Shown here: positions 1 through 7,917 of the stretch, in pieces | How the letters are laid out: each line of letters opens with the position of its first letter | Numbering within the stretch: position 1 is the first letter of the stretch | DNA from: Desulfitobacterium sp050251735 | GTDB taxonomy: Bacteria > Bacillota > Desulfitobacteriia > Desulfitobacteriales > Desulfitobacteriaceae | Assembly (NCBI GenBank): GCA_050251735.1 | Contig: JBFWMF010000038.1 | Location: forward strand, 1 to 30,106 | Reading direction: 5' to 3' | Length of the DNA stretch: 30,106 nt | Position numbers and translations under genes: made by a program | The notes under the pieces: model-generated | Told to the model about the DNA's origin: nothing | Seen by the model: only the letters and a program-made list of their open reading frames with translations | Database searches by the model: none

Positions 1-52
1 GCGGTAACATCTTTTCAATGATAGAGTTTTTTAACTCCTTGGGATATCTCAT
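1..52 (-). CDS. Start of a minus-strand gene, possibly IS3-type transposase OrfA (partial)
   Basis: Read on the minus strand, an ATG at 52-50 follows a strong GGAGGAG ribosome binding site and opens 17 codons beginning MRYPKELKNSIIEKMLP before the window ends. This lysine-rich opening resembles the first helix of IS3/IS911-type OrfA helix-turn-helix proteins, but 17 residues cannot settle the family. A TTGACG-N17-TATCCT promoter lies just upstream. An insertion sequence here would fit the damaged hydrogenase remnant that follows. The start codon is well supported; the product is a guess. Confidence 0.45.
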   Translation of the reverse strand, partial: MRYPKELKNSIIEKMLP

Positions 53-80
53 ATTGTTTTCTCCTCCTGTGTTCTCTTCA

Positions 81-109
81 AGGATACTTTTCTTTGATCC
101 CTACGTCAA
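81..109 (-). promoter_or_regulatory. Probable sigma-A promoter for the minus-strand gene at the window edge
   Basis: On the minus strand, TTGACG (109-104) and TATCCT (86-81) are 17 bases apart, close to the sigma-A consensus, and lie about 30 bases upstream of the minus-strand ATG. The same stretch forms an inverted repeat: CCTGTGTT at 66-73 with AACACAGG at 117-124, and AGGATA at 81-86 with TATCCT at 111-116. A hairpin could therefore overlap the promoter. Confidence 0.5.
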
Positions 110-232
110 CTATCCTAACACAGGGGGATGGTGGGAAATGGTTTTACTGGATGAAACCATGTGCTTTCATCATAATTATCATAGGTAATAAGGAAATAAC
201 GAAATAATACGACGAAGGAGAGAGAATTAGAG

Positions 233-407
233 ATGGAAAGAATCGACGATATTCTAGAAAAGCTATGAGCTAGATAAAACAGCTGTCAAGCGCAAATCCC
301 ATGATAATCCGGAAATCACCAAGATCTATGAGGAATACCTCGGTGAACCGGCCAGCCATCGCTCCCATGAGCTATTGCATACTCAGTATGTGGCACGGCA
401 AAAATAG
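233..407 (+). pseudogene. Frameshifted remnant of [FeFe]-hydrogenase small-subunit (C-terminal) domain
   Basis: An ATG at 233 with a GAAGGAGAG ribosome binding site opens MERIDDILEKL and then hits TGA at 266. One frame over, the reading continues from about 261 to TAG at 405-407 as a lysine/histidine-rich segment with SHDNPEI, IYEEYLGEP and SHELLHTQY. These are hallmarks of the iron-hydrogenase small-subunit domain that ends HydA proteins or forms separate small subunits. A single-base frameshift joins the two parts into about 57 residues. Its position directly upstream of hydE suggests the maturation genes once sat next to a structural hydrogenase gene. It could also be a standalone small subunit broken by the frameshift. 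A sequencing error would give the same picture. Confidence 0.6.
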
Positions 408-463
408 TATTGGGTCAAGAGTGCGGTACGACAAAACGTTATTCTAGTAAGGAGGGTTTCGCT

Positions 464-1543
464 ATGGCTATAAAAACATCGGCACAAGTCATTTCGATAG
501 TGAAGCCTATTCTTGATGATCTTTACCATAAACACGAAAGCTCTCCGGAAAGGCTCCTCTACCTACTGGAGCATCTGGATTCCGAAGCACAAGGACTATT
601 GTTTTCGTATAGTCACCAAACTCGTCTAAAGCACTACGGAAGGCAAGTCTATCTTCGGGGACTTATCGAGTTTTCGAATGTCTGTGGCCGTAATTGTTAC
701 TACTGCGGAATCCGCAGAGATAACCTGAACGTTGACCGTTATCGTCTTTCCCAGGAAGAGATTTTGGCCTGTTGTCGGGAGGGACATAGGCTCGGCTATC
801 GAACCTATGTCCTCCAGAGTGGGGAAGACCCCTACTATACCGATGAACGCTTAGTTGAGCTTATAACCGCTATCAAAGCCGAGTTTCCCGATGCCGCCGT
901 TACCTTATCCCTTGGAGAAAGGTCCTATGATAGCTATCAAAGACTTTTTGATGCTGGTGCCGATCGTTACTTATTGCGCCATGAAACCGCATCCGAGGGT
1001 CTTTATCAACGCTTGCATCCAGATTCAAATTTCCACAATCGGCGCCAATGCCTCAAGCATCTGCAGGAAATCGGTTATCAGGTGGGGGCAGGGTTTATGG
1101 TAGGTTTACCGGGTCAGACTCATGAAGATCTTGTCCGGGATTTGATGTTTTTGAAAATGCTAGAGCCGAAAATGGTAGGCATTGGACCCTTTATTCCTCA
1201 TGGACAAACACCTCTCGCTGAATTTAAGGGTGGGACCGTTGAAAAGACCTTGATTATGCTTGCCTTAACTCGGTTGCTATTACCGGAGGTCTTGCTTCCT
1301 TCCACCACGGCCATGGGAACTTTGGATCCATTGGGGCGGGAGAAGGCTATTAAAGTGGGGGCCAATGTGGTCATGCCCAATCTCTCACCGGTTGGAGTTA
1401 GGGAGAAATATGAGCTCTATGAAGGGAAAATCTGTACCGGCGACGAGTCGGCTCATTGCCGAGTGTGTATTGAAAAGCGTATTAGCGGTGCAGGCTTTGA
1501 GGTCAATATGGGAAGGGGTGATCATCCATCATGGAGAAGGTAA
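464..1543 (+). CDS. hydE: [FeFe]-hydrogenase maturase HydE (radical SAM)
   Basis: HydE is a radical SAM enzyme that acts with HydG and HydF in building the diiron subcluster of the [FeFe]-hydrogenase H-cluster in the cytoplasm. From the ATG at 464 (AAGGAGGG binding site just upstream) the protein is 359 residues. The radical SAM CxxxCxxC is C74, C78 and C81. The C-terminus keeps the accessory cluster motif CX7CX2C (C324, C332, C335) known from some HydE proteins such as that of Thermotoga. An in-frame start at 410 is open but has no binding site. The end overlaps hydG by 13 bases, which implies translational coupling. The nearest relatives, BioB and PylB, are unlikely given the HydG and HydF neighbours. 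Confidence 0.96.
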   Translation: MAIKTSAQVISIVKPILDDLYHKHESSPERLLYLLEHLDSEAQGLLFSYSHQTRLKHYGRQVYLRGLIEFSNVCGRNCYYCGIRRDNLNVDRYRLSQEEILACCREGHRLGYRTYVLQSGEDPYYTDERLVELITAIKAEFPDAAVTLSLGERSYDSYQRLFDAGADRYLLRHETASEGLYQRLHPDSNFHNRRQCLKHLQEIGYQVGAGFMVGLPGQTHEDLVRDLMFLKMLEPKMVGIGPFIPHGQTPLAEFKGGTVEKTLIMLALTRLLLPEVLLPSTTAMGTLDPLGREKAIKVGANVVMPNLSPVGVREKYELYEGKICTGDESAHCRVCIEKRISGAGFEVNMGRGDHPSWRR

Positions 1544-2925
1544 AGGCTGATTTCATTGATCAGGAATATATCGAGACGTTATTAACACAAGCAAAATCCC
1601 CCAGTCCTGAAGAGGTTGAGAACATCTTGGTGAAGGCTCAAGGGGCAAAAGGTTTAACCCACCAGGAAGTTGCCAAGCTACTCCAGGTTGAGGATGAAGA
1701 CACTCTGCAGAGACTCTTTAAAGTGGCTGGAGAAATCAAAAGGAAAATCTACGGTAACCGAATCGTACTATTTGCTCCTTTGTATATCAGTGACTATTGT
1801 GTCAATAATTGTATCTATTGCGGCTACCGCAGAGACAACTCCTTCCCCCGGCGTCGGCTGTCCATCGCCGAGATCCAAGAGGAAGTCAAGCTCCTTGAAA
1901 AGATGGGGCATAAACGGATCGCCTTAGAGGCTGGCGAGGATCCGCTTCATTGTGATATCGACTATGTGCTCGAGGCCATCGATGCCATATACAATACAGA
2001 AAACGAAAATGGTGCCATCCGCCGCATCAATGTGAATATCGCGGCCACCACGGTGGAAAATTACCGTAAGCTTAAAGCGAAGAATATCGGCACCTATATT
2101 CTATTTCAAGAGACCTACCATCGTCCAACCTATGAGAAGGTCCATCCCCAAAGCATCAAAGGGGATTATGATTACCATACCACCGCCTTTGACCGTGCTA
2201 TGGAAGCAGGGATCGAAGATGTGGGGGGCGGTGTCCTTTTCGGCCTTGCCGATTATAAATACGAAGTCATGGGGCTCCTTCTCCACAATGACCATTTAGA
2301 AGAGAAGTACAAGGTGGGTTTTCATACGATTTCCGTGCCGCGGCTTAAAAAAGCCGGGGGGATGGATCTGACGGAATTCCCCCATTTGGTGGATGATGCC
2401 ACCTTTAAGAAGATTGTTGCTATTTTCCGGGTCGCTGTTCCCTACACAGGGCTCATCCTTTCCACCCGGGAAACCGCCGAGCTGCGCAAGGAAGTTATCC
2501 ATTATGGCGTATCCCAAGTCAGTGCCGGCTCTACTGTGGGAGTAGGGGGCTATAAAGAACAGGCAGAGAACAAGAGCGCTAACCAGTTCGAAGTCGGGGA
2601 TCACCGAACTCCCTTGGAGGTCCTTAAAGACTTGATGAAGGATGATTTTATCCCCAGCTATTGTACTGCCTGCTACCGGCAAGGACGGACAGGGGATCGC
2701 TTTATGCAGCTAGCGAAATCCGGGCAGATTCAAAATGTCTGCGGCCCCAACGCCCTCATGACCCTCATGGAATTCATCCAAGATTACGGGGATCAAGAAA
2801 TTTTGGAACAAGGGGAAAAGGTCATCGCCAGAGAAGTGGAGAAAATCGCCCGCGCTGACATTCAAGCACTTGTACGCAAGAATCTGGAGCTCATAAAACA
2901 GGGGGAGAGGGACTTGTATTTATGA
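1531..2925 (+). CDS. hydG: [FeFe]-hydrogenase maturase HydG (radical SAM tyrosine lyase)
   Basis: HydG cleaves tyrosine to p-cresol and delivers CO and cyanide as an Fe(CO)(CN) unit for the H-cluster. The 464-residue protein is the usual length. It has the radical SAM CxxxCxxC (C90, C94, C97) and the C-terminal CX2CX22C (C378, C381, C404), which binds the auxiliary [4Fe-5S] cluster and separates HydG from the related ThiH. The gene starts inside the end of hydE and ends in a 4-base overlap with hydF, so the three genes form a tight operon. All key cysteines are present, so the enzyme should be functional. Confidence 0.97.
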   Translation: MEKVKADFIDQEYIETLLTQAKSPSPEEVENILVKAQGAKGLTHQEVAKLLQVEDEDTLQRLFKVAGEIKRKIYGNRIVLFAPLYISDYCVNNCIYCGYRRDNSFPRRRLSIAEIQEEVKLLEKMGHKRIALEAGEDPLHCDIDYVLEAIDAIYNTENENGAIRRINVNIAATTVENYRKLKAKNIGTYILFQETYHRPTYEKVHPQSIKGDYDYHTTAFDRAMEAGIEDVGGGVLFGLADYKYEVMGLLLHNDHLEEKYKVGFHTISVPRLKKAGGMDLTEFPHLVDDATFKKIVAIFRVAVPYTGLILSTRETAELRKEVIHYGVSQVSAGSTVGVGGYKEQAENKSANQFEVGDHRTPLEVLKDLMKDDFIPSYCTACYRQGRTGDRFMQLAKSGQIQNVCGPNALMTLMEFIQDYGDQEILEQGEKVIAREVEKIARADIQALVRKNLELIKQGERDLYL

Positions 2926-4100
2926 ACCAAACTCCGACTGCAAACCAACCTCATATAGCTATCTTCGGCAATCGGAATGCGGGAAAGTCCTCCTTGCTGA
3001 ATGCTCTGCTCGGTCAGGATTTTGCGCTGGTCTCACCCGTTAAGGGGACGACTACGGATCCGGTGCAAAAGACCATGGAGCTGATCCCCTTCGGACCGGT
3101 GGTCTTCATCGATACAGCGGGTCTGGATGATGAGGGGGAGCTTGGTGAACTTAGGGTGGAACGATCCCTTAAGGTCCTGCAAAAGGCTGATTTAGCCATC
3201 TATGTATCGGATATTAATGCTATGGATGAGGCCTCCTTTGAGGCGGCAAAGGCAAACTTCATCAAAACCAATACCCCTTATTTAAGAGTTATTAATAAGG
3301 TGGACTGCGTTTTCCCTGAGAGAGTGAAAGAGATTAAGGGTGATGCTGTTTATGTCTCTTCCCTAAAGGGCGCTGGCATCCCAGAGCTAAGGGAACAACT
3401 GATTAAGATTCTCCAAGATTCAGCCCAGGATCCGGCTATCGTCGGGGATTTATTACCCTACAATAGCACGGTGGTTCTTGTGGTCCCCATCGATTCAGAG
3501 GCCCCTAAGGGTAGACTGATTCTGCCCCAAGTCCAAGTTATTCGGGATTGCTTAGATCATGGTCTCCAATGCCATGTGGTGAGAGATACTGAACTGGAGT
3601 CAGCTCTTCAACAGCTACCCAAAGTAGATTTAGTCATTACAGATTCCCAAGCTTTCAAGCAAGTCAATGGGCTAGTTCCTTCAACCATCAAGTTAACCTC
3701 CTTTTCCATTCTCTTTGCCCGCCTTAAAGGAGATCTAAATGAATTAATTCGCGGGGCTTCTCGCCTGTCAGGCTTACAGGAAGGAGCGAAAATTCTCATG
3801 ATGGAAAGCTGCTCTCATAACCACTCACATGAGGATATTGGCCGCATTAAAATTCCTAACCTTCTCATGAAAAGATTAGGAAAAACTTTTAATTTCGATT
3901 ATAAAATGGGGCAAGACTTTCCTGAGAACTTGGAGGAATATGATCTGGTGATTCACTGTGGCTCCTGTATGCTGAATAAAAAAACCATGGACTCCAGGAT
4001 CCAGCAATGCCAAGCTAAGGGAATACCCATCACGAACTATGGCATCGTTATAGCCTACTTGAACGGGATTTTGGAGAGAGCTACTGAGATTCTTGTCTAA
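2922..4100 (+). CDS. hydF: [FeFe]-hydrogenase maturation GTPase/scaffold HydF
   Basis: HydF is the scaffold GTPase on which the diiron subcluster is assembled and from which it is passed to apo-HydA. The N-terminal G domain shows the P-loop (about residues 16-23, GNRNAGKS), DTAG at 64-67 and NKVD at 125-128. The C-terminal cluster domain has C297-x-H299 and H345-C346-xx-C349, the CxHx45HCxxC signature of HydF. Length (392) is typical. It overlaps hydG by ATGA and is followed by a terminator, so it ends the operon. No intact hydA lies in the window, so the client hydrogenase must be encoded elsewhere. Confidence 0.97.
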   Translation: MNQTPTANQPHIAIFGNRNAGKSSLLNALLGQDFALVSPVKGTTTDPVQKTMELIPFGPVVFIDTAGLDDEGELGELRVERSLKVLQKADLAIYVSDINAMDEASFEAAKANFIKTNTPYLRVINKVDCVFPERVKEIKGDAVYVSSLKGAGIPELREQLIKILQDSAQDPAIVGDLLPYNSTVVLVVPIDSEAPKGRLILPQVQVIRDCLDHGLQCHVVRDTELESALQQLPKVDLVITDSQAFKQVNGLVPSTIKLTSFSILFARLKGDLNELIRGASRLSGLQEGAKILMMESCSHNHSHEDIGRIKIPNLLMKRLGKTFNFDYKMGQDFPENLEEYDLVIHCGSCMLNKKTMDSRIQQCQAKGIPITNYGIVIAYLNGILERATEILV

Positions 4101-4152
4101 GATAATAAAATCCATGACCATTGTTTACGTCCTCCTTTTTGACCGCAAAGAA

Positions 4153-4182
4153 AAACTCCGCATGATAATAAATGCGGAGTTT
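4153..4182. terminator. Bidirectional terminator between hydF and the YopX-like gene
   Basis: An 11-bp perfect stem (AAACTCCGCAT with ATGCGGAGTTT) closes an 8-base loop. A T-rich stretch follows on the plus strand and an equivalent one on the minus strand (TTTTTCTTTG). It lies between two convergent genes and can serve both. Confidence 0.85.
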
Positions 4183-4205
4183 GTTTTCTGTAATTAACAC
4201 ATAGC

Positions 4206-4553
4206 TTAGCTCAACAAATGAGCATCGGCAAACCAATTCCCGATCACCTGAGGACATTCAACCTGCGCTAATTTTTCGATGAATTGACCCTTTTCATCCA
4301 CCACAATCCATTCGCCGGATTCTTCACTTAAGATGATTCTTCCACAGAATTGAGTAAGGGGCGAATGTCCCTTGCGAGTAAAAGAAATAAGGTCATTAGA
4401 GTACATCTTCTTTCTAGATTGCCCATGATCCCAAAGGTTGGTAAAAGGCATGATCTCGATGCCCGTGCGAGCTACAGCATCTTCTTCCCAATCGTCTTCA
4501 TATATAAGGGTTCCCTCTTTTTTGTTGTAGGCGCGAAACTCCTTTAGATTCAT
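4206..4553 (-). CDS. YopX-like small protein, function unknown
   Basis: The 115-residue protein starts MNLKEFRAYNKKEG after a good AAAGGTGGGGAG binding site. The opening, the middle stretch IEIMPFTNLWD and the later MYSNDLISF followed by a GRIILSEESGEWIV strand resemble YopX-family proteins (FRAWDK, MQYTGLKD, YEGDIV, then a G-rich strand). YopX proteins are of unknown function and are common in prophages. No membrane segment or catalytic motif is visible. It stands alone, convergent with hydF and divergent from cwlD. The family call is by pattern resemblance only. Confidence 0.6.
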   Translation of the reverse strand: MNLKEFRAYNKKEGTLIYEDDWEEDAVARTGIEIMPFTNLWDHGQSRKKMYSNDLISFTRKGHSPLTQFCGRIILSEESGEWIVVDEKGQFIEKLAQVECPQVIGNWFADAHLLS

Positions 4554-4567
4554 AAACTCCCCACCTT

Positions 4568-4596
4568 TTGTTATATATCTATAAATTCAGTATAAT
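4568..4596 (+). promoter_or_regulatory. Sigma-A-type promoter upstream of cwlD
   Basis: TTGTTA and TATAAT are separated by exactly 17 bases, about 140 bases before the cwlD start. The long leader between them and the gene holds no other feature that I can name. Confidence 0.6.
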
Positions 4597-4735
4597 CCAA
4601 AATATAAAAACAGTCTATAAGTTTTTCGAATTTTTGGAAAGTGTTTGTACCCAAGGAATAATTCCAAGCCTTACTTCCATACAGTTTTTAGAGGGCAGAG
4701 TGCATCCTGCCCGTGGGCAGGAAGGGAGGAAATCC

Positions 4736-5494
4736 ATGAGATTGCGACGAGATTGGAGTAGAAGGCGTCGGGGATGGATAAAAATTGGGCTTGGAGCAGT
4801 GGTGGTGGTCATTCTTATTGCCGCTGGCAGCTTTTTTTGGCAGTATAGTCCACAGGGTGAGAAAAGCTGGAGCTGGAGCATTGGCAACCAGGTGATCCTG
4901 ATTGATGCGGGGCACGGTGGGGTTGATCCGGGGGCAGTGGGTAAGATCAGTTTGGAAAAGGATATTACCCTAAATATCGCAAAGCACCTACAACTCTTGA
5001 TTCAACAGGCTGGTGGAGACCCGGTTATGGTTCGTGTGGCCGATGTGGATCTGGGAACTTCTCAGGGTCTGGCTAAGCGAAAAAGAGAGGATCTAGCCCA
5101 GCGCATACAGTTAGCAAAGGATTCTAAGGCAGATGTCTACTTAAGTCTTCATGTCAACAGCTCCCCCAACCATTCTTTAACGGGTCCACAGGTTTTCTAT
5201 CATGCCGACTCACCCGGCGGAAAGATGCTGGCCGGAACAATCCAGGCTGAATTAAATAAGCTGGCTGGTACTAAGAGGGTGGCTAAAGATAATCAGGATC
5301 TATTTATCTTGAAAAAGGCGGATCAAGCGGCTGTCACTGTTGAAGTGGGATTCCTTTCCAATCCCCAAGAAGAAACAAAGCTTAATGAAACAGATTACCA
5401 ACATCAGTTGAGTGTAGCGATTTATCAGGGGCTTTCTGAATATTGTCGCAAACTGCAAAAGGAAGGGTTGCCTCCTGTCGATATGACCAAGTGA
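4736..5494 (+). CDS. cwlD: N-acetylmuramoyl-L-alanine amidase, CwlD type
   Basis: This is a zinc amidase (Amidase_3) that cuts the bond between N-acetylmuramic acid and L-alanine in peptidoglycan. CwlD of Bacillus does this during spore-cortex maturation as the first step to muramic-delta-lactam. From the ATG at 4736 (GGGAGGAAA binding site) the protein is 252 residues, like CwlD. It has an arginine-rich N-terminus and a single membrane anchor (about 16-36). Zinc ligands and catalytic residues are visible: H60 in DAGHGG, E74 in LEKD, H139 in SLHVNS and E203 in VEVGFLSN. The reading frame stays open upstream to 4568, but that part lacks a binding site and reads as leader. It has no repeats of a wall-binding domain, which supports CwlD over a vegetative autolysin. 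Confidence 0.88.
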   Translation: MRLRRDWSRRRRGWIKIGLGAVVVVILIAAGSFFWQYSPQGEKSWSWSIGNQVILIDAGHGGVDPGAVGKISLEKDITLNIAKHLQLLIQQAGGDPVMVRVADVDLGTSQGLAKRKREDLAQRIQLAKDSKADVYLSLHVNSSPNHSLTGPQVFYHADSPGGKMLAGTIQAELNKLAGTKRVAKDNQDLFILKKADQAAVTVEVGFLSNPQEETKLNETDYQHQLSVAIYQGLSEYCRKLQKEGLPPVDMTK

Positions 5495-5588
5495 GAAAGA
5501 AGGAAATGCTGGGTATAATCCCGAATAATCTACATTGGCCATGAATAGCCTTAGGCCATTGTGCTAAGAATTTGGAGGGAATACCAGT

Positions 5589-6131
5589 ATGACTCTATTA
5601 CCCATCCTTTTGTTTGTTTTAGGAGTGATTTGTCTTATATGGGCTATGAGAATGGGGAATTCCTCAGGTAAATCCAGCCCGGAGATTCTCACCATCCTGC
5701 AAGGACTTGCCGGAGTAAAAAAAGAAATCAGCCAAGCGCAAAGAAGTCTCCGCGAGGTTGAGAGTCAATTGGGAGACCACGAATTAAGATTGATGCGTAA
5801 TGAGAATGTTCAGGCCGATCTCCGTACAGAGATCAACGCCCAAAAGATTAATATTAACAATCTTGACGCACAGCCAGTTCCTCCTACACAGGAATACATT
5901 CCCCAGCGAACGATTAGGCCGCAAAACTCAGCCCCCTTCTATGGGATCAACGAACAACCCAGCAAAGAGGAGTTGGCCCCCCAGGTGCTCCCGGAAAAAT
6001 ACCAGTGGGTCCTGGAGCTGCACCAGCAGGGGTGGTCAGTCACAGATATAGCGGGCCATTTGGCCATTAGCCGTGATGCAGTCAATATGGTCTTGAGAAC
6101 GGCCTCCAAGGGAAAGGGGCTGGAACGATGA
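5589..6131 (+). CDS. Membrane-anchored coiled-coil protein with C-terminal HTH (DUF6115-like)
   Basis: The 180-residue protein has an N-terminal membrane helix (about 3-22), a heptad-like charged region (about 35-90) suggesting a coiled coil, a Pro/Gln-rich linker and a C-terminal helix-turn-helix (about 140-175). The last holds YQWVLELHQQGWSVTDIA and AISRDAVNMVL, as in sigma-region-4-like or resolvase-like HTH units. This matches the uncharacterised DUF6115 proteins of Clostridia. TTGGAGGGA lies 10 bases before the ATG. It overlaps the next gene by 4 bases, so the two are co-translated. Its function is unknown; a membrane-held DNA-binding role is only inferred from its layout. Confidence 0.65.
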   Translation: MTLLPILLFVLGVICLIWAMRMGNSSGKSSPEILTILQGLAGVKKEISQAQRSLREVESQLGDHELRLMRNENVQADLRTEINAQKININNLDAQPVPPTQEYIPQRTIRPQNSAPFYGINEQPSKEELAPQVLPEKYQWVLELHQQGWSVTDIAGHLAISRDAVNMVLRTASKGKGLER

Positions 6132-6646
6132 AAATATCCCGCTCCTATGTCTTAGGACTGGGTTCCGGCCTTATTTTAAGTGCTTTAATTGCCATGGTTA
6201 TGCCTCCCCTGAGCATTAATTTATCTGATGGAACGCCGGCAGCTCAGCAAACGACGAATCCGAACCCGAATGGTGCAGATAACGAGAAAGCGAATGGTTC
6301 AGGCAGCGGTAATTCGAGTGTAACAGATAGCGAGAACTCGGATGCTACAAGGAGCCAAGATCAGCAGATCTCGGAAAATCAGGGAAAAGAATCAGATGCT
6401 CCCCCTGTGGAGGATAATGCGAACCCTGAGCCTACTGATATTGCTACCGCTCTCTTTATTATTCCAGCTGGATCTACTGCTGATAGAATCGCCGATCTAT
6501 TGCTTGCGGAGGGATGGATAGCTTCTAAAGAGGAGTTTCTCAACCTTGTAAAGGAGAGAGGTCTTGCTAGTAAGTTCCGCGCCGGAAGTTATGAATTGAG
6601 TCAAGAGATGAATACTGAAGAAATACTTGGTCAGCTTATTCAATGA
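6128..6646 (+). CDS. MltG/YceG-like domain protein with membrane anchor
   Basis: The 172-residue protein has one membrane helix (about 8-28), a long Ser/Asn/Gln/Glu-rich linker (about 33-105) and a 60-residue C-terminal domain. That domain has IIPAGSTADRIADLL and FRAGSYELSQ, the pattern of the LysM-like N-terminal part of MltG/YceG endolytic transglycosylases (IPxGxxxxxIAxxL ... xGxY). The catalytic MltG domain is absent, so it is unlikely to be an enzyme and may bind glycan or partner proteins at the wall. It overlaps the upstream gene by ATGA and a strong terminator follows. Confidence 0.7.
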   Translation: MKISRSYVLGLGSGLILSALIAMVMPPLSINLSDGTPAAQQTTNPNPNGADNEKANGSGSGNSSVTDSENSDATRSQDQQISENQGKESDAPPVEDNANPEPTDIATALFIIPAGSTADRIADLLLAEGWIASKEEFLNLVKERGLASKFRAGSYELSQEMNTEEILGQLIQ

Positions 6647-6659
6647 GTTTCACCGACTG

Positions 6660-6693
6660 ACAGTCTGTCGATTTAGAATGACAGACTGTTTTT
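6660..6693 (+). terminator. Intrinsic terminator after the MltG-like gene
   Basis: A perfect 10-bp stem (ACAGTCTGTC with GACAGACTGT) closes a 10-base loop and is followed by TTTTGC. It ends the two-gene transcript that begins at 5589 or earlier. Confidence 0.85.
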
Positions 6694-6821
6694 GCTTGTA
6701 TTGTCAGAAAAGGATACTTCGTTGTATCTTTCCCCCAGCATAAGCGATAGAAAGAGACCGTGTTCGGATGGCATTCTCTGGTGATTGCAGAATAATCTAA
6801 TAAGACTTACAATGGTACTAT

Positions 6822-6847
6822 TGAAACTTTTTAATAGATGAAACGTA
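6822..6847 (+). promoter_or_regulatory. Sigma-W-like ECF promoter (TGAAAC-N16-CGTA)
   Basis: TGAAAC at 6822-6827 and CGTA at 6844-6847 are separated by exactly 16 bases, with T-rich bases directly after the -35 element. This is the textbook sigma-W/ECF promoter of Bacillus. It lies 46 bases upstream of an ECF sigma gene, the expected position for self-activation. Confidence 0.8.
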
Positions 6848-6893
6848 AATCATGATGAGAGGTAGATCAAAGAGATAGGAGCGGCTTGTCATT

Positions 6894-7442
6894 ATGGAAG
6901 ATGCTGAATTAATTCAGCAGGTTCTGATGGGAAAGCATGAACAGTACTCTATACTCGTTCAGCGCTATCAAGAACCCTTGATTCATTTTTTGCGTGGAAT
7001 TCTCGGCACAGAAGATGAGGTTTTTGACTGTGCTCAAGAAACCTTTTTAGCCGCTTATCGAAATCTTTGGCGTTATTCTCCTGCTCACACGTTTCGCGCC
7101 TGGCTCTATGCCATTGCCAAGAACAAAGCCATCGACCTGATGCGGAAAAGGAAGCGAGTCATTCCTTTAGCTATCGACGAGAACCTAGTCGATAGCCAGC
7201 TGGGACCCGAGGAAGCTTGGTTAGCCAAGGAGCAAGCCTTAGATGTTCAAGCCATCGTGGCTGAATTGCCAGAAGCATACCGACAAGCCCTCTACTTGCG
7301 CTATCAACAAGAACTCAGTTATGAGGAGATCAGCATAGTTTTAAATATTCCCGTGAGTTCGGTGAAGACCCACCTGCATCGCGGTAAGGAAAAACTTCGT
7401 CAGATCATGGAAAGGAGGACGATTCATGAAGGAAATGGATGA
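6894..7442 (+). CDS. ECF-type RNA polymerase sigma factor
   Basis: The 182-residue protein has sigma region 2 (about 10-90, with FDCAQETFLAAYRNL and FRAWLYAIAKNKAIDLMRK) and region 4 (about 120-172, LPEAYRQALYLRY then an HTH, SYEEISIVLNIPVSSVKTHLHRG). Regions 1 and 3 are missing, as in ECF (group 4) sigma factors. It most resembles the SigW/SigM class that responds to cell-envelope stress. A TGAAAC-N16-CGTA promoter upstream points to autoregulation. The end overlaps the next gene by 17 bases. Its signal cannot be read from the sequence. Confidence 0.92.
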   Translation: MEDAELIQQVLMGKHEQYSILVQRYQEPLIHFLRGILGTEDEVFDCAQETFLAAYRNLWRYSPAHTFRAWLYAIAKNKAIDLMRKRKRVIPLAIDENLVDSQLGPEEAWLAKEQALDVQAIVAELPEAYRQALYLRYQQELSYEEISIVLNIPVSSVKTHLHRGKEKLRQIMERRTIHEGNG

Positions 7443-7890
7443 TATGCTCAAGCAATTATTCCCAGATAAGCCGATTGCTCAAGAATCTTTGCAGAGGATG
7501 AGTAGTGGGATCATGGATCAGATTCTTGCTGCCCCGATAAATTTTCAAGAGCAGCGTTTGGTTGCTCAGCGTCGCAAAGGGGGCTTCATCTTCCTCACCA
7601 TCATCGTCACCCTTTCATTCAGTTTTTTCCTGCTGAATTGGTTCTTTGGTCCTTGGCTAAGTGAAGGGTTGAGAACCATAGGGTTGTGGCTTACAGCTCA
7701 TGTTCCGTTCCTAGAATATTTCCTCGGCCGATGGGATTGGCTGATTGATACAGTGGAAGTCCTTGCGAATATTAAATTAGGTTACGAGTTTCTGTGGGGA
7801 CAGTATGGTTTGTCGATTATGGGTATCCTCTTAGTTTGGGTGCTCTTTGAAGGTATCCGTGCTAAATTGAACCACAGAATGATAGATTAG
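7426..7890 (+). CDS. Membrane protein, probable anti-sigma partner
   Basis: The 154-residue protein has a cytosolic-looking N-terminal segment (about 1-50), then hydrophobic stretches at about 54-73, 78-100 and 128-146. No HxxxCxxC zinc anti-sigma motif is present, so it is not a classical ZAS-domain protein such as RsiW. Overlap with the sigma gene, co-translation and a soluble N-terminus before membrane helices are the usual arrangement of an anti-sigma factor. That role is inferred from context only. Confidence 0.6.
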   Translation: MKEMDDMLKQLFPDKPIAQESLQRMSSGIMDQILAAPINFQEQRLVAQRRKGGFIFLTIIVTLSFSFFLLNWFFGPWLSEGLRTIGLWLTAHVPFLEYFLGRWDWLIDTVEVLANIKLGYEFLWGQYGLSIMGILLVWVLFEGIRAKLNHRMID

Positions 7891-7917
7891 AATTCCTAAA
7901 GAGATGGAGATGTTTCA

